Source of the DNA: Martinezella tropici
GTDB lineage: Bacteria > Pseudomonadota > Alphaproteobacteria > Rhizobiales > Rhizobiaceae
Assembly (NCBI GenBank): GCA_000799755.1
Contig: JUHI01000003.1
Span: forward strand, 62,001-126,000
Direction of reading: 5' to 3'
DNA: 64,000 bases
Position 1 is the first letter of the stretch. Every line of letters begins with the position of its first letter. Both the position numbers and the translations under genes were made by a program. Under the pieces are notes generated by a model that did not search any database, was not told the DNA's origin, and saw only the letters and a program-made list of their open reading frames with translations. Below are positions 1 through 9,406 of this stretch, in pieces.

Positions 1-96
1 ATCGAACTGATCGATACGGACGGGCACTTCCGCATGCGCAATACCGGCGCCGAATGCGACGAAGACCAGAGCGGGGGCGAATTTTCTAGCAAACAT
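1..96 (-). CDS. N-terminus of an exported protein (partial)
   Basis: The first 32 codons of a minus-strand gene run off the left edge. The translation begins MFARKFAPALVFVAFG and reaches a typical Sec cleavage site (AHA followed by E), so the product is exported to the periplasm or is an outer-membrane protein. An AGGA ribosome site lies seven bases before the ATG. The mature part is outside the window, so its function cannot be said. The gene is divergent from the acetyltransferase gene that starts at 257, so the 160 bases between them must hold both promoters. Confidence 0.6.
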   Translation of the reverse strand, partial: MFARKFAPALVFVAFGAGIAHAEVPVRIDQFD

Positions 97-256
97 AGTT
101 TCCTGCCATTTCTTGTTTCAAGGACGTTGAAAGCGAGAGAAGCACTCACACACGCGGCAGTTTCGGTGCGGTGCGTTATCCGATTGTTAATGTGTTCCTT
201 AAAATTTGTTCATGTTAGAAGACGCGCGGGAAACTATGCCGGAGGAAATTGCAACC

Positions 257-679
257 ATGTCGAGCGCCACCATTTCAGTCCTGGACAATCCGTCCGACGC
301 CGACCGCCGTGCCATTCTTACGCCTCTGGACGCCTTCAATACGGCAAGAGCGGGTAATGAGAATTACGAGCCGATCGCCGTCGTCCTCCGCGACGAAACG
401 GGCGATATCGTCGGCGGCCTTTGGGCGCAGCTCTATTTCGACTGGGCCTTTATAGAACTGCTTTTCGTCCCCGAAAGCCTGCGAGGCGCGGATTTCGGAT
501 CGAAGCTGATCCGTGAAGCGGAGGAGATCATCAAGGCAAAAGGCGCCGTCGGCATATGGCTCGACACGTTCAGTTTTCAAGCGCCCGGCTTCTATGAGCG
601 TCAGGGCTATGAGCGCTTCGGCACGCTCGAGAATTATCCGAGAGGCATGAAGCGTTTCTTCTATCGCAAGATCTTCTGA
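257..679 (+). CDS. GNAT family N-acetyltransferase
   Basis: A 140-residue cytoplasmic GNAT-fold protein. The central part (ELLFVPESLRGADFGSKLI) matches the acetyl-CoA binding motif A region with its beta4 strand and R/Q-x-x-G-x-G/A-like loop, and the C-terminal GFYERQGYERFG is the usual beta5-alpha4 end of the fold. The acceptor substrate cannot be told from sequence. An upstream in-frame TTG at 206 would add 17 residues. The ATG at 257 is chosen because GGAGGA sits at 241-246, ten bases before it. Monocistronic as far as can be seen. Confidence 0.85.
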   Translation: MSSATISVLDNPSDADRRAILTPLDAFNTARAGNENYEPIAVVLRDETGDIVGGLWAQLYFDWAFIELLFVPESLRGADFGSKLIREAEEIIKAKGAVGIWLDTFSFQAPGFYERQGYERFGTLENYPRGMKRFFYRKIF

Positions 680-966
680 TCCTTGGCGTCGGGGGCGAAG
701 CCGCTGCATCCAGAGCGTGCAAACTGAATCCACAGAATAGTCAAGGGCTCACCCATTTCCAGCGCGTCTGGCACCGTTGACGGTCAGTTCACAGATTGCG
801 CTGTTCCATCCGGCTGCATCCGTGCACATATACGCGCCTGAACCTACGGCTTTTGCGAGCCATGGCAGCAAGAGGCAGGCAACGACATATATTGTTCGGC
901 TGGATCTGCCTCGGTGTGCATGACGCAATATCGGGCCGTGCTAACAGGATACAGTAGGATGGTATC

Positions 967-1989
967 ATGAAGAAGATCGGTTTCCTTTCCTTCGGCCACT
1001 GGACGCCCTCACCCCAATCGCAGACACGCTCGGCGGCCGACACGCTGCTGCAGTCGATCGATCTTGCCGTCGCGGCGGAACAGTTGGGCGCAGACGGCGC
1101 CTATTTTCGCGTGCATCATTTCGCGCGCCAGCTCGCCTCGCCCTTTCCGCTGCTGGCTGCGGTCGGCGCCAAGACCAGCCGCATCGAAACCGGCACCGCC
1201 GTCATCGACATGCGCTATGAGAACCCGTTCTACATGGCCGAGGACGCAGGCGCGGCCGACCTCATCGCCGGCGGACGTCTACAGCTCGGCATCAGCCGCG
1301 GCTCGCCGGAACAGGTTATCGATGGCTGGCGCCACTTCGGCTATGCACCGATGGAAGGGGAAAGTGACGCCGATATGGGTCGTAGACATACGGAAGTGCT
1401 GCTCGATCTCTTGCGCGGCGAAGGCTTCGCACAGCCGAATCCGCGGCCGATGTTCCCCAATCCGCCCGGCCTGCTGCGCCTGGAGCCCTATTCCGAGGGC
1501 CTGCGCGAGCGCATCTGGTGGGGTGCCGGCTCCAACGCCACGGCCGTATGGGCGGCAAAGCTCGGCATGAACCTGCAAAGCTCGACGCTGAAGGACGATG
1601 AAAGCGGCCTGCCCTTCCACGTTCAGCAAGCCGATCAGATCAGGGCGTATCGCGAGGCCTGGAAAGAGGCCGGGCATAAGCGCGAACCACGGGTCTCCGT
1701 GAGCCGCAGCATCTTCGCGCTGGTGAACGATCTCGACCGTGCCTACTTCGGCAGCAGCGGCAAGGATGACGACAAAGTCGGCTTCATCGATGAGAAGACG
1801 CGCGCGATTTTCGGCCGCAGCTATGCCGCCGAGCCGGATGTGCTGATCGAACAACTGGCGAAGGACGAAGCGATCGCCGCCGCGGATACGTTGCTGCTGA
1901 CCGTGCCGAACCAGCTCGGGGTCGATTACAACGCCCATGTCATCGAGTCGATCTTGACCCATGTGGCGCCAGCGCTGGGGTGGCGTTAA
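967..1989 (+). CDS. LLM-class flavin-dependent oxidoreductase (luciferase-like)
   Basis: A 340-residue protein of the bacterial luciferase-like monooxygenase superfamily, an FMNH2-dependent TIM barrel that usually works with a separate flavin reductase. Support comes from the N-terminal GFLSFGHW strand, the DGAYFRVHHF segment with the conserved histidine pair area, and the ETGTAVIDMRYENPFYMAEDAGAADLIAGGRLQLGISRGSPEQ block typical of the family (two stretches quoted together, positions roughly 75-120). The substrate is unknown. An AGGATGG ribosome site precedes the ATG. It is convergent with the efflux gene, separated by a strong hairpin. The 287 bases before it hold no gene. Confidence 0.85.
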   Translation: MKKIGFLSFGHWTPSPQSQTRSAADTLLQSIDLAVAAEQLGADGAYFRVHHFARQLASPFPLLAAVGAKTSRIETGTAVIDMRYENPFYMAEDAGAADLIAGGRLQLGISRGSPEQVIDGWRHFGYAPMEGESDADMGRRHTEVLLDLLRGEGFAQPNPRPMFPNPPGLLRLEPYSEGLRERIWWGAGSNATAVWAAKLGMNLQSSTLKDDESGLPFHVQQADQIRAYREAWKEAGHKREPRVSVSRSIFALVNDLDRAYFGSSGKDDDKVGFIDEKTRAIFGRSYAAEPDVLIEQLAKDEAIAAADTLLLTVPNQLGVDYNAHVIESILTHVAPALGWR

Positions 1990-2072
1990 CGCGGTCACGA
2001 ATGCCGGGATGCCGATCAGGCATCCGCGGCACACGTTCGCATGAAACAGCAAATGCTACAAACGAAGTCGAT

Positions 2073-2105
2073 CGCCCGCGAAGAAGCTAGCCTTCTTCGC
2101 GGGCG
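2073..2105. terminator. Strong hairpin between convergent genes
   Basis: A perfect 14-base-pair stem (2073-2086 with 2092-2105) closes on a five-base loop. It lies between the convergent flavin oxidoreductase and MFS genes and probably stops transcription from both sides, although there is no clear U-run on either side. Confidence 0.6.
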
Positions 2106-2148
2106 ACGGCGTTAGGCTTGATCCCCTGAAGTGCGCGCGCTCGGCGAG

Positions 2149-3345
2149 TTAAGCCGGGGCATTACCACATTGCAACAGGCGTAATGCCATTAGCACCAGC
2201 AACGCCATCAGCGTCGAGAAGGCGACAAGCGGCCATGCGCTATCGCCATTCAGCACGGTAACCGCCAAAGTTCCGGCAACGCTGACGATCAGGCTTTGAA
2301 TGCAGAAGTAAAACGCGACGGCCGATCCGGCTATGTCGTCAAATTCCGCCAGCGCGCCATTCGCCGTAACCGCTCCGGCGAAGACAATGCCGACCGCCAT
2401 GATCCACATCGGCAGCACGAAGCTTGCAAAGGACGGCGAGCCGTATAACTGACCGAAAGCAAGCGCTGCGGCACCGACAAGAAGCAGCAACATGCCCCGT
2501 GCGGTACAGCCTGCGACGCCCCATTTCCCGACAAACGATCCGGCAAAGCGCGTGACGACGATCATCACGACGGCAACCGTTGCAAATGCGACGCTGAAAC
2601 CAAGCTCGGAATAGCCGGCCTGACCGATCAACACGCGCGGAGCAGTCGAAAAGAACACGAAGAACGTGCCCATGCTCGCACTGAAAGCCAGCGTATAGGT
2701 CCAGAACGGCCGGCTGGTGAAAATCAGCCGGACGGAACGGCGTGGTCCGGTCGTGACCGTAGGCATTGTTTCGTGCCACTTCACCATTGCGGGAAGAATA
2801 GCCATCAAGGCCATGATTGCGAGCAACATGAAGATGGCGCGCCATCCGAACTGATCGGCAATCATGGCCCCTGCGATAGGGCCGAGCGCTGGGACGAAGG
2901 ACAGTATCGAGCCGAATGTGGCATAGATAATGGCCTGCTCCGGACGATTGCCATAGACATCCCGCACAGTCGCAAAGGTCGCGACCAACGCAGCGGAAGC
3001 GCCTGTGGCCTGCAGCAGGCGGCAAAGCACGAAGGCGGAAGCGCTCCATGACAAGGTCGCTCCAAGAGAGGCAACGGCAAAGAGAACCGCGCCCGAAAGC
3101 AGGACGGGACGCCGGCCGATGCGATCCGAAAGCGGACCGAACAGGACCTGCCCGAGACCGAGCATGATCATATAGAGGCTCAACGTCAGCTGGATCACCG
3201 CAGGCGTCGTGTCGAGAATGTCGGGCATCGACTGCACGACAGGAAGATAGATATCCATAGCCAGCGAGGCGAGAATATCGAAAGGCGCCATCAGCAAGAG
3301 CGCTGCCGGCAGCGTATAGGCCCAGGACGGGCGCATGTCAGACAT
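2149..3345 (-). CDS. MFS drug efflux transporter, Bcr/CflA type
   Basis: A 398-residue inner-membrane protein with about twelve hydrophobic segments. The first helix ends in DIYLPVVQSMPDIL, characteristic of the Bcr/CflA (DHA1) drug:proton antiporter group. The loop between helices 2 and 3 carries GPLSDRIGRRPVLL, which is MFS motif A. It is expected to expel a drug such as bicyclomycin, chloramphenicol or another small molecule using the proton gradient; the true substrate is not evident. A second possible start (ATG three codons downstream) exists. It is divergent from the chemoreceptor gene. Confidence 0.85.
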   Translation of the reverse strand: MSDMRPSWAYTLPAALLLMAPFDILASLAMDIYLPVVQSMPDILDTTPAVIQLTLSLYMIMLGLGQVLFGPLSDRIGRRPVLLSGAVLFAVASLGATLSWSASAFVLCRLLQATGASAALVATFATVRDVYGNRPEQAIIYATFGSILSFVPALGPIAGAMIADQFGWRAIFMLLAIMALMAILPAMVKWHETMPTVTTGPRRSVRLIFTSRPFWTYTLAFSASMGTFFVFFSTAPRVLIGQAGYSELGFSVAFATVAVVMIVVTRFAGSFVGKWGVAGCTARGMLLLLVGAAALAFGQLYGSPSFASFVLPMWIMAVGIVFAGAVTANGALAEFDDIAGSAVAFYFCIQSLIVSVAGTLAVTVLNGDSAWPLVAFSTLMALLVLMALRLLQCGNAPA

Positions 3346-3681
3346 GAGAAATTTCCGCTCGAAAGAGAGTTCGGGCGGCGCCTGCCAGTGGCTTCAATTG
3401 CAATGAGATCGACAGCACGCCGCAACAACAAAAGCTGTTGCGGCTTATCTATCTGCTGACTTGGAGTTCCCCATGCCAATTGCTCCACGACGAAATATGT
3501 AGTGACGGCCAGTCTGTAACAGAAGCCGGCAAGACGGGCAATAACATTGCAAGGCGCAAAAGGCTGCAACCTGACCATGTGAAGCTGCGACAATCTTGCC
3601 GCGAAAATCGGCTGAAAATCTAATAGATTCTTAACCATACCCATGCCCTAACTGCTTGTAATTTCTTTCTTGGAGCAGACT
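3346..3681. other. Divergent intergenic region without a gene
   Basis: 336 bases separate the start of the efflux gene (minus) and the chemoreceptor (plus). No credible ORF is seen on either strand. It should hold the promoters of both genes; no regulator site was recognised with confidence. Confidence 0.5.
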
Positions 3682-5184
3682 ATGGTGCGCGCATCGAAAA
3701 TGGACGAGTTGAACGATCGGCTCGACTTTGTTGGACTGGGGCAAGATGCCCGGCAAGCTCTCTCGGAGCTGCAGCCGACCATCGAAGCCGCCGTCAAGGG
3801 CTCTCTCGACACCTTCTACGAGAAGATCGCCAAACATCCGGCAATGTCGAAGTTTTTCTCGTCGCAGCAGCATGTGGCACATGCGAAATCCAAGCAGCAG
3901 GATCATTGGAAGACGATTGCCTCGGGCAAATACGGTCCCGATTATGTCGAGGCCGTCTCTGCCGTCGGCAGGACCCATGCCCGCCTCGGGCTCGAGCCGC
4001 GCTGGTATATCGGCGGCTACGCCCTGATTCTCGAAGGCATGGTCCGCTCGATCGTCGCGCAGCAGCTGTCAGGCTTCATGCATCGCAAGCACGAGCAGGC
4101 CCTGTCGCGCCGGCTGTCGGCTATCGTCAAGGCCGCACTCCTCGACATGGATTACGGCATTTCCGTCTATCTGCAGGTGCTTGCCGACGAACGCGATCGC
4201 GCCGAAGCCGAGCGGGCCGCAGCACAGCGCGAGCAGGAGCGCGCGCTCAATGCGCTCGGCTTGGCGCTGAACGGCCTTGCGAACGGCGACCTGACGGCTG
4301 ACATCACCGACGCCCTTTCGACCGAATTCGAAGTTCTGAAAAGCAACTACAATGAGTCACTCGCCTCTCTCGGCACGGCGATGCAGCGCATAGAGGATTC
4401 GGTGACCCGCGTTCGCGACGAAGCCGGGTCCATTTCTTCCGCCGCTGACAACATGGCGCGGCGCACGGAGCAACAGGCGTCAGCGCTTGAGGAAAGTGCG
4501 GCGGCGATCGACCAGATCACCACGATCTCCGAGCAGACCGCAGAGCGAACGCGCGAAGTCCAAGCAATCGTCAAGGAATCCGCCTCCGAGGCAGAGCGCT
4601 CCCGCGAAGTCGTCCAGCAAGCCGTTTCGGCCATGGGCGATATTGAAACCTCCTCCCGCAAGATGACCGACATCATTTCCGTCATCGACGATATCGCCTT
4701 CCAGACCAACCTTCTGGCATTGAACGCTGGCGTCGAAGCGGCAAGAGCCGGCGAACAGGGCAAGGGCTTTGCCGTCGTCGCCCAGGAAGTCCGCGAACTG
4801 GCCCAGCGTTCGGCAACGGCCGCCAAGGAGATCAAGAATCTGATCGACAGGTCGTCGAACGACGTCCGTCGCGGCGTCGAGCTGGTCCACCGGACCGGCG
4901 AAGCGTTGTCCTTGATCGGCAATCAGGTCGCCTCCATCGACAGAAATGTCGGTGCCATCGCCCGCTCAACGCAGGAACAGGCCGTCGGCATCAGCGAGAT
5001 CAACTCCGCCGTCCGCAACATGGACCAAATGACGCAACAGAACGTCGCGTTGATGGAGGAAACCAACGCCTCGACCCGGCACCTCGCCGATATCAGCAAC
5101 GAACTTGCTGGTCTGGTTGGCCGGTTCAAGACGGTGCGCTCTGGCACGCGGACGGGCGCCGTGAGGTTGAAACTCGCAAGCTGA
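3682..5184 (+). CDS. Globin-coupled soluble chemotaxis receptor (HemAT-like)
   Basis: A 500-residue methyl-accepting chemotaxis protein without membrane segments. Residues about 10-160 form a heme-binding sensor globin of the HemAT type: [17 protein letters not shown] supplies the proximal histidine (H99), followed by the WYIGGY signature. A short HAMP-like segment (about 185-240) leads to the coiled-coil signalling domain, whose hairpin tip lies near 336-372 ([21 protein letters not shown] in part). Such receptors sense oxygen and pass the signal to CheA/CheW. ATG 3682 is preferred to TTG 3670 because GGAG at 3672-3675 is correctly spaced. Its monocistronic position far from a che operon is usual for rhizobia. 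Confidence 0.92.
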   Translation: MVRASKMDELNDRLDFVGLGQDARQALSELQPTIEAAVKGSLDTFYEKIAKHPAMSKFFSSQQHVAHAKSKQQDHWKTIASGKYGPDYVEAVSAVGRTHARLGLEPRWYIGGYALILEGMVRSIVAQQLSGFMHRKHEQALSRRLSAIVKAALLDMDYGISVYLQVLADERDRAEAERAAAQREQERALNALGLALNGLANGDLTADITDALSTEFEVLKSNYNESLASLGTAMQRIEDSVTRVRDEAGSISSAADNMARRTEQQASALEESAAAIDQITTISEQTAERTREVQAIVKESASEAERSREVVQQAVSAMGDIETSSRKMTDIISVIDDIAFQTNLLALNAGVEAARAGEQGKGFAVVAQEVRELAQRSATAAKEIKNLIDRSSNDVRRGVELVHRTGEALSLIGNQVASIDRNVGAIARSTQEQAVGISEINSAVRNMDQMTQQNVALMEETNASTRHLADISNELAGLVGRFKTVRSGTRTGAVRLKLAS

Positions 5185-5238
5185 AGCCGCCGAGCTTAGC
5201 CGCCTTCACGGCCATAAAAGCCAATTCATTGCAAATAG

Positions 5239-5266
5239 CTCCGGACGCACGTCCGGGGCCGTTTTA
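5239..5266 (+). terminator. Rho-independent terminator after the chemoreceptor
   Basis: CCGGAC (5241-5246) pairs with GTCCGG (5251-5256) around a GCAC loop. CCGTTTT follows shortly after. It lies between the ends of the chemoreceptor and the convergent LysR gene. Confidence 0.6.
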
Positions 5267-5275
5267 GGTTGCGTG

Positions 5276-6154
5276 TCACCCAGGCATCTCCTCGATTTCC
5301 GCAAGCAGCCACTGCCGAAACGTTTTCATCGACGCCGTCTCTGCCCGCGATTTCAATCGCGTCAGCCAGTAGCTTCCGGTCGTCGCGGTCATTGTGAACG
5401 GTTGCATGATGCGCCCGGTCTCGATGTCGTGCGAGAACATCGCCACTGGCACGAGCGCGACGCCCACGCCGCGTGCCGCAGCTTCCACGAGTGTCAGTGA
5501 GGAATCGAACATCCAGCCCCGCAGATGAGGAGGCTGCAGACCCGCAGCCCTGAACCAGAGCGACCATTCGTCGAGCCGATAAGAGCGCAACAGCTCGACA
5601 TCGGCGAGATCGGCAGGCGTGCGCAACCTTTCCCCAAGCGCCGGCGTGCAGACCGGAGAAAGCGGCGCATCCAAAAGGTGGATCGCCTCGGTCCCATGCC
5701 AGGCGCCGTCGCCGAAGCGCAGAAAGAAATCCAACCCGTCGAGCACCATATCGGCGCGATTGTTATTTGTTTTCAGGCGCAGATCGACATGCGGATGCAG
5801 CGCCTTGAAGCCCCCGAGGCGCGGCAGCAACCAGCCGATGGCAAAGGTGCCGACGACGCCGACCGTCAGGATTTCGGCAAAGTTCCCCTCCTCCAGCTGG
5901 CTGAGCGTGGCGCTCATGCGGCGAAAGGCATCGGTCAGCACCGGCAGCAGCGCGTGTCCCTCATCGGTCAGGGCAAGGCCGCGCGGCAGGCGCTTGAAGA
6001 GGGTCACGCCAAGCACGTCCTCCAGCGCCTTGACCTGATGGCTGATAGCCGTCTGGGTGACCCGGAGTTCCAGTCCGGCCCGCGTAAAGCTGCAATGGCG
6101 CGCCGATGCCTCGAAAACCCTAAGAGCATTCAACGGCAGCTGTGAGATGTCCAT
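5276..6154 (-). CDS. ampR: LysR regulator, AmpR-like, of the beta-lactamase locus
   Basis: A 292-residue LysR-type activator in the GcvA/AmpR subgroup. The N-terminal winged HTH (LPLNALRVFEASARHCSFTRAG and TQTAISHQVKALED) is followed by an effector domain at about 90-290 (EILTVGVVGTFAIGWLLPRL). AmpR proteins sense muropeptides from peptidoglycan recycling and switch on beta-lactamase. The assignment rests on the divergent position: class A and class C beta-lactamase genes start just across a 171-base intergenic region, the classical ampR-ampC arrangement. Signal and targets are inferred from family and context. Confidence 0.82.
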   Translation of the reverse strand: MDISQLPLNALRVFEASARHCSFTRAGLELRVTQTAISHQVKALEDVLGVTLFKRLPRGLALTDEGHALLPVLTDAFRRMSATLSQLEEGNFAEILTVGVVGTFAIGWLLPRLGGFKALHPHVDLRLKTNNNRADMVLDGLDFFLRFGDGAWHGTEAIHLLDAPLSPVCTPALGERLRTPADLADVELLRSYRLDEWSLWFRAAGLQPPHLRGWMFDSSLTLVEAAARGVGVALVPVAMFSHDIETGRIMQPFTMTATTGSYWLTRLKSRAETASMKTFRQWLLAEIEEMPG

Positions 6155-6325
6155 TTGTGTCCTAAGGCCAAGTTTTTCTCATGTCTAAGCGCAGAATTGA
6201 TCGTTTGTCTAGGGCAGGAAGCGGAGCCATAGTCCGCCTCGCAGGGTGATTTGCCAGACCTCAATGACGTCCACGAGGGCCTGATAGGCGCACCTCTGCC
6301 CAACATAAATCGAAGTGGAAAAAAG
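6155..6325. promoter_or_regulatory. Divergent control region, ampR / class A bla
   Basis: The region between the LysR gene and the class A gene should hold both promoters and the AmpR site. TTCTC (6176-6180) and AGAA (6193-6196) form a loose dyad about 20 bases long, close to the regulator start, of the size expected for a LysR box. The assignment of this dyad is a suggestion only. Confidence 0.45.
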
Positions 6326-7219
6326 ATGACGATCTTACTGTCGCGCCGGCAAAGTCTTGCCGGCAGCTTGCTTGCGCTGCCTGTTCTGGCAGGGATCAGC
6401 GCGGTTGGACGCACTGCAGACGAGAATGCGGGTGAGGCACAGCTTGCCGCACTCGAAAGCAAGCATCCAGGCCGCATCTGCGTCAGCGTTCTCGACATGG
6501 CAAGCGGCAAGCGCATCGAACACCGGCCTGGCGAGCGCATCCTGATATGCAGCACCTTCAAGACGCTGGCGGCCGCCCTGGTGCTGGCACGCGTCGATAA
6601 GGGCGAAGAGAAGTTCGACCGGCGCGTTCATTATACGGAACGCGATCTTGTCGACAGCTCGCCAGCGACGAAGGCGAATGTAGGTAAGGGCGGCATGACC
6701 ATCGCGGAACTCTGCGCGGCAATGATGACGCTTAGCGACAATACCGCCGGCAATCTATTGCTTGCAAGCTTCGGCGGGCCAGGAGCACTGACAACCTTCT
6801 GCCGCAGCCTTGGCGACGAAATTACCCACCTCGACCGCCTTGAGCCGGAACTGAACTATCACGATACGCCAGACGACCAGCGCGATACAACAACGGCGGC
6901 GGCCATGCTGGAAAACCTGCGACGGCTTCTGTTCACCGATGTGTTGTCGCCGGCTTCGCGATTGCAGCTGGCCGCCTGGCTGATGACCAACAGGACAGGC
7001 GATACCCGATTGCGTGCCGGTCTTCCGAAGAATTGGCTGGCCGGTGACAAGACCGGCACGAACGGCGACAAAGACGGCAATGCCAATGACATTGCAGTTC
7101 TGTGGCCATCAAACCGCGCGCCCATCATCGTCACGGCCTATTGCGAAATACCGGCGATCGCAGCCGACGAACGCAACGCCATCATCGCCGAAATTGGCCG
7201 CATCGCCGCGACGATATGA
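6326..7219 (+). CDS. Class A beta-lactamase with twin-arginine signal
   Basis: A 297-residue serine beta-lactamase acting in the periplasm. All catalytic motifs are present: S76-T-F-K79 (SxxK), S137-D-N139, E173 in LEPELN (Ambler E166) and K242-T-G244. The signal begins MTILLSRRQSLAGSLLAL; the SRRQSL twin arginine points to Tat export, as known for some other class A enzymes. A cysteine precedes the active serine, but the position equal to Ambler 238 is Asn, so the Cys69-Cys238 bridge of KPC/SME-type carbapenemases is absent. ATG 6326 is chosen over TTG 6251 because it gives a proper signal peptide. It is first in a two-gene unit with the class C gene. Confidence 0.93.
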   Translation: MTILLSRRQSLAGSLLALPVLAGISAVGRTADENAGEAQLAALESKHPGRICVSVLDMASGKRIEHRPGERILICSTFKTLAAALVLARVDKGEEKFDRRVHYTERDLVDSSPATKANVGKGGMTIAELCAAMMTLSDNTAGNLLLASFGGPGALTTFCRSLGDEITHLDRLEPELNYHDTPDDQRDTTTAAAMLENLRRLLFTDVLSPASRLQLAAWLMTNRTGDTRLRAGLPKNWLAGDKTGTNGDKDGNANDIAVLWPSNRAPIIVTAYCEIPAIAADERNAIIAEIGRIAATI

Positions 7220-7287
7220 ATTCCAGCCCCATCTCCCTTTCCACCGCACAATCCGGCACGGCCGATCATCATAATGAGGATATCATC

Positions 7288-8481
7288 TTGAATATACGTT
7301 CCAATTCGCTGCAGAAGCTCGGCATAATCGCGGGCTGCATCTTTTATGGGATCGGCGTCCATGCCGCCGAAGACAATGACCGGGATCAGCTGGAGCGTGC
7401 CGTCAACGAGACTATTCGCCCGCTCATGAAGGAAAACGACGTGCCGGGCATCGCAATCGCGATCACCGTCAAGGGCAAGCATTACATCTTCAACTATGGC
7501 CTCGCCTCGAAGGAGAACGGCCAGAAGGTCACGAACGACACGATCTTCGAGCTTGGCTCTATCAGCAAGACCTTCGCGGCCACACTCGGCACCTATGCCC
7601 AGATCAGCGGAAAGCTGTCTTTGTCCGACAAGGCGACGAAGTATATGCCTGAGCTCATGGGCACCAGTTTCGACAAGGTCAGCCTCCTCGATCTCGGCAC
7701 ATACGCGGCAGGCGGACTGCCCCTGCAATTTCCCGATAGCGTGACGGATCAGGACAAGATGGTTGCCTACTATCGCAACTGGCATCCTTCCTTCGCACCG
7801 GGCACGTACCGGCAGTATTCCAACCCCAGCATCGGCCTGTTCGGCTATCTGACCGGTCAGGCTATGGGCCAGCCGTTCGATGCGCTTATGCAGGAAAAGA
7901 TCCTTAACGGCCTCGGCCTGACCCACACCTATGTCCGCGTTCCGCCGTCAGAGATGGGCAACTATGCCTATGGATATTCAAAGCAAGACAAGCCGATCCG
8001 CGTCAATCCCGGCGTGCTCGACACGCCGGCCTATGGCATCAAAACCACGGCCTCAGACATGCTTGCCTTTCTTGAAGCCAATATGGGCGACGCGAAGCTC
8101 GACGGCACGCTTCAGCAAGCGGTCGATGCGACGCATGTCGGCTATTACCGCGTCGACAACATGACGCAGGCGCTGGGCTGGGAAATCTATGCCTATCCGA
8201 CGACGCTCGCGCGACTGCTCGCCGGCAATTCATCCGACATGGCACTTGAGCCGCACAAGGTCACCCGCCTCGAGCCGCCGCAACAGCCGCGCAAGGATGT
8301 CCTGCTGAATAAAACGGGTTCGACGAACGGCTTCGGCGCATACGTAGCCTTTTTTCCCGCCCGGCAAGTCGGCATCGCGCTGCTGGCGAACAGGAACTTT
8401 CCGATCCCTGCACGCGTCTCCGCCGTCTACAAGATCCTGACCGCCGTCGAAAATCTGCCGGGATCGAATGAGGCAAAATAG
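7288..8481 (+). CDS. ampC: Class C beta-lactamase (AmpC)
   Basis: A 397-residue periplasmic cephalosporinase. Motifs are S91-I-S-K94 (SxxK), Y177-S-N179 (class C YxN) and K342-T-G344. The length fits AmpC. TTG 7288 is taken as start because GAGGA (7276-7280) is well placed and the product then starts with a clean Sec signal peptide ending VHA before AEDND. An ATG at 7216 overlaps the stop of the class A gene and would add 24 polar residues before the signal, so it is less likely. Downstream of and probably co-transcribed with the class A gene, under the AmpR-like regulator. Confidence 0.92.
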   Translation: MNIRSNSLQKLGIIAGCIFYGIGVHAAEDNDRDQLERAVNETIRPLMKENDVPGIAIAITVKGKHYIFNYGLASKENGQKVTNDTIFELGSISKTFAATLGTYAQISGKLSLSDKATKYMPELMGTSFDKVSLLDLGTYAAGGLPLQFPDSVTDQDKMVAYYRNWHPSFAPGTYRQYSNPSIGLFGYLTGQAMGQPFDALMQEKILNGLGLTHTYVRVPPSEMGNYAYGYSKQDKPIRVNPGVLDTPAYGIKTTASDMLAFLEANMGDAKLDGTLQQAVDATHVGYYRVDNMTQALGWEIYAYPTTLARLLAGNSSDMALEPHKVTRLEPPQQPRKDVLLNKTGSTNGFGAYVAFFPARQVGIALLANRNFPIPARVSAVYKILTAVENLPGSNEAK

Positions 8482-8517
8482 AAACCGGGCTTGAAGCTTT
8501 AGTCCGCCTCGACAAAC

Positions 8518-8550
8518 GGCCGGCCCTCGCAAAAGCTGATGAGGCCGGCC
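8518..8550. terminator. Hairpin between ampC and a small minus-strand gene
   Basis: GGCCGGCC at 8518-8525 is repeated as its own complement at 8543-8550 with a 17-base spacer. It lies between convergent genes and is likely to end both transcripts. Confidence 0.5.
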
Positions 8551-8558
8551 AATATTAT

Positions 8559-8717
8559 TTACGAATTATCGGACGTCCGGCGCGGGATCGCATCGGCTTG
8601 GGAGGCCTCTGTCCCGTTGAAGAATTCCTGCAGGAGCCGGGTTATGCGCTCTGGCGATGTACCCTTGGCATATTCTTCCTGCATCCGGCGTCTGACCAGC
8701 ATTTCCAAGACTGACAT
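8559..8717 (-). CDS. Small hypothetical protein, 52 residues
   Basis: The start MSVLEMLVRRRMQEEYAKG is preceded by GAGGTG at a good distance. The product is charged and helical, with no membrane segment or recognised domain. The good ribosome site and protein-like composition favour a real gene. Function unknown. Confidence 0.5.
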   Translation of the reverse strand: MSVLEMLVRRRMQEEYAKGTSPERITRLLQEFFNGTEASQADAIPRRTSDNS

Positions 8718-8864
8718 GTCTTTCACCTCATAATTCCGGCGCAAGGGAAATGTCGCTCTCAATGGCGCGGGAGGCAAGTTACAGTTTTTTCATGGTCTTG
8801 GCGGTTTTGTGGCCAAGCGTTGCCGCGCCGTACCAAACACGGCGCTGACCGAAGCGTGATCGAT

Positions 8865-8904
8865 CTTTCACTTGCCAAATAGCGGCGCATCGTAGAAGTG
8901 AAAG
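8865..8904. repeat. Inverted repeat in a 280-base intergenic stretch
   Basis: CTTTCACTT (8865-8873) and AAGTGAAAG (8896-8904) are exact complements with a 22-base spacer. The stretch 8718-8999 has no other gene-like content, and the dyad lies about 95 bases before the next plus-strand gene. It could be an operator or a hairpin. Confidence 0.4.
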
Positions 8905-8999
8905 CGGCCAATCGGTCGGTTGTTTGCGCTTCGTTAACCTGAGTGCTTTAGCGGGCCACATCCCGACCTTTGGATGATGTCGCCTGCAAGGAATGAATA

Positions 9000-9398
9000 A
9001 TGCCCATAAAGAAAAGCTCTGCCTCTGATGTTTTCCAGCGCAAGATTTCGGATTTTTGCGATATGCGGCTCCAGCCGCTACTTCAGCCGCGTAGCTTCGA
9101 GAATATCAAAGGCTTCATGATCGGCCTGATCGTTTTCCAATCGCGTCCCCCTCTTCGGGCAGGGCGCGTGGACTTCCAGGAAATTGCCTCGCTCTGCGGC
9201 ATGGACGAGGAAATGAGCCCGGAATTCAAGCGGGCCGCCCAGCCCGGCTTCGACGCTATCCTTCGCTGGCTGGGAGCCACGAAGACCAATACGACCCATA
9301 TTCCATCCGCCGCCTCTCGGGCTGCGGCGAAAACAACTTTGCGTGTTCCCGGCAAAGCCATGCCGGCACCGCTAGAGCGCCGCGCTCTAGCCTCCTGA
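9000..9398 (+). CDS. Hypothetical protein, 132 residues
   Basis: Not recognised. AAGGA at 8988-8992 precedes the ATG. Residues 5-95 are compact and protein-like (DFCDMRLQPLLQPRSF, DFQEIASLCGMDEEMSPEF), resembling the helical N-terminal part of a larger DNA-related protein. The last 35 residues are low-complexity (Ala, Arg, Pro) and run into a palindrome. This suggests a gene fragment that has lost its original C-terminal part, but no remnant of such a part is visible downstream. Confidence 0.5.
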   Translation: MPIKKSSASDVFQRKISDFCDMRLQPLLQPRSFENIKGFMIGLIVFQSRPPLRAGRVDFQEIASLCGMDEEMSPEFKRAAQPGFDAILRWLGATKTNTTHIPSAASRAAAKTTLRVPGKAMPAPLERRALAS

Positions 9399-9406
9399 TA
9401 CGAACT

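Noticed and set aside
6326..7219. Class A enzyme as a KPC/SME-type carbapenemase
   Set aside because: The cysteine before the active serine is present, but position 238 is Asn, so the typical disulfide cannot form.
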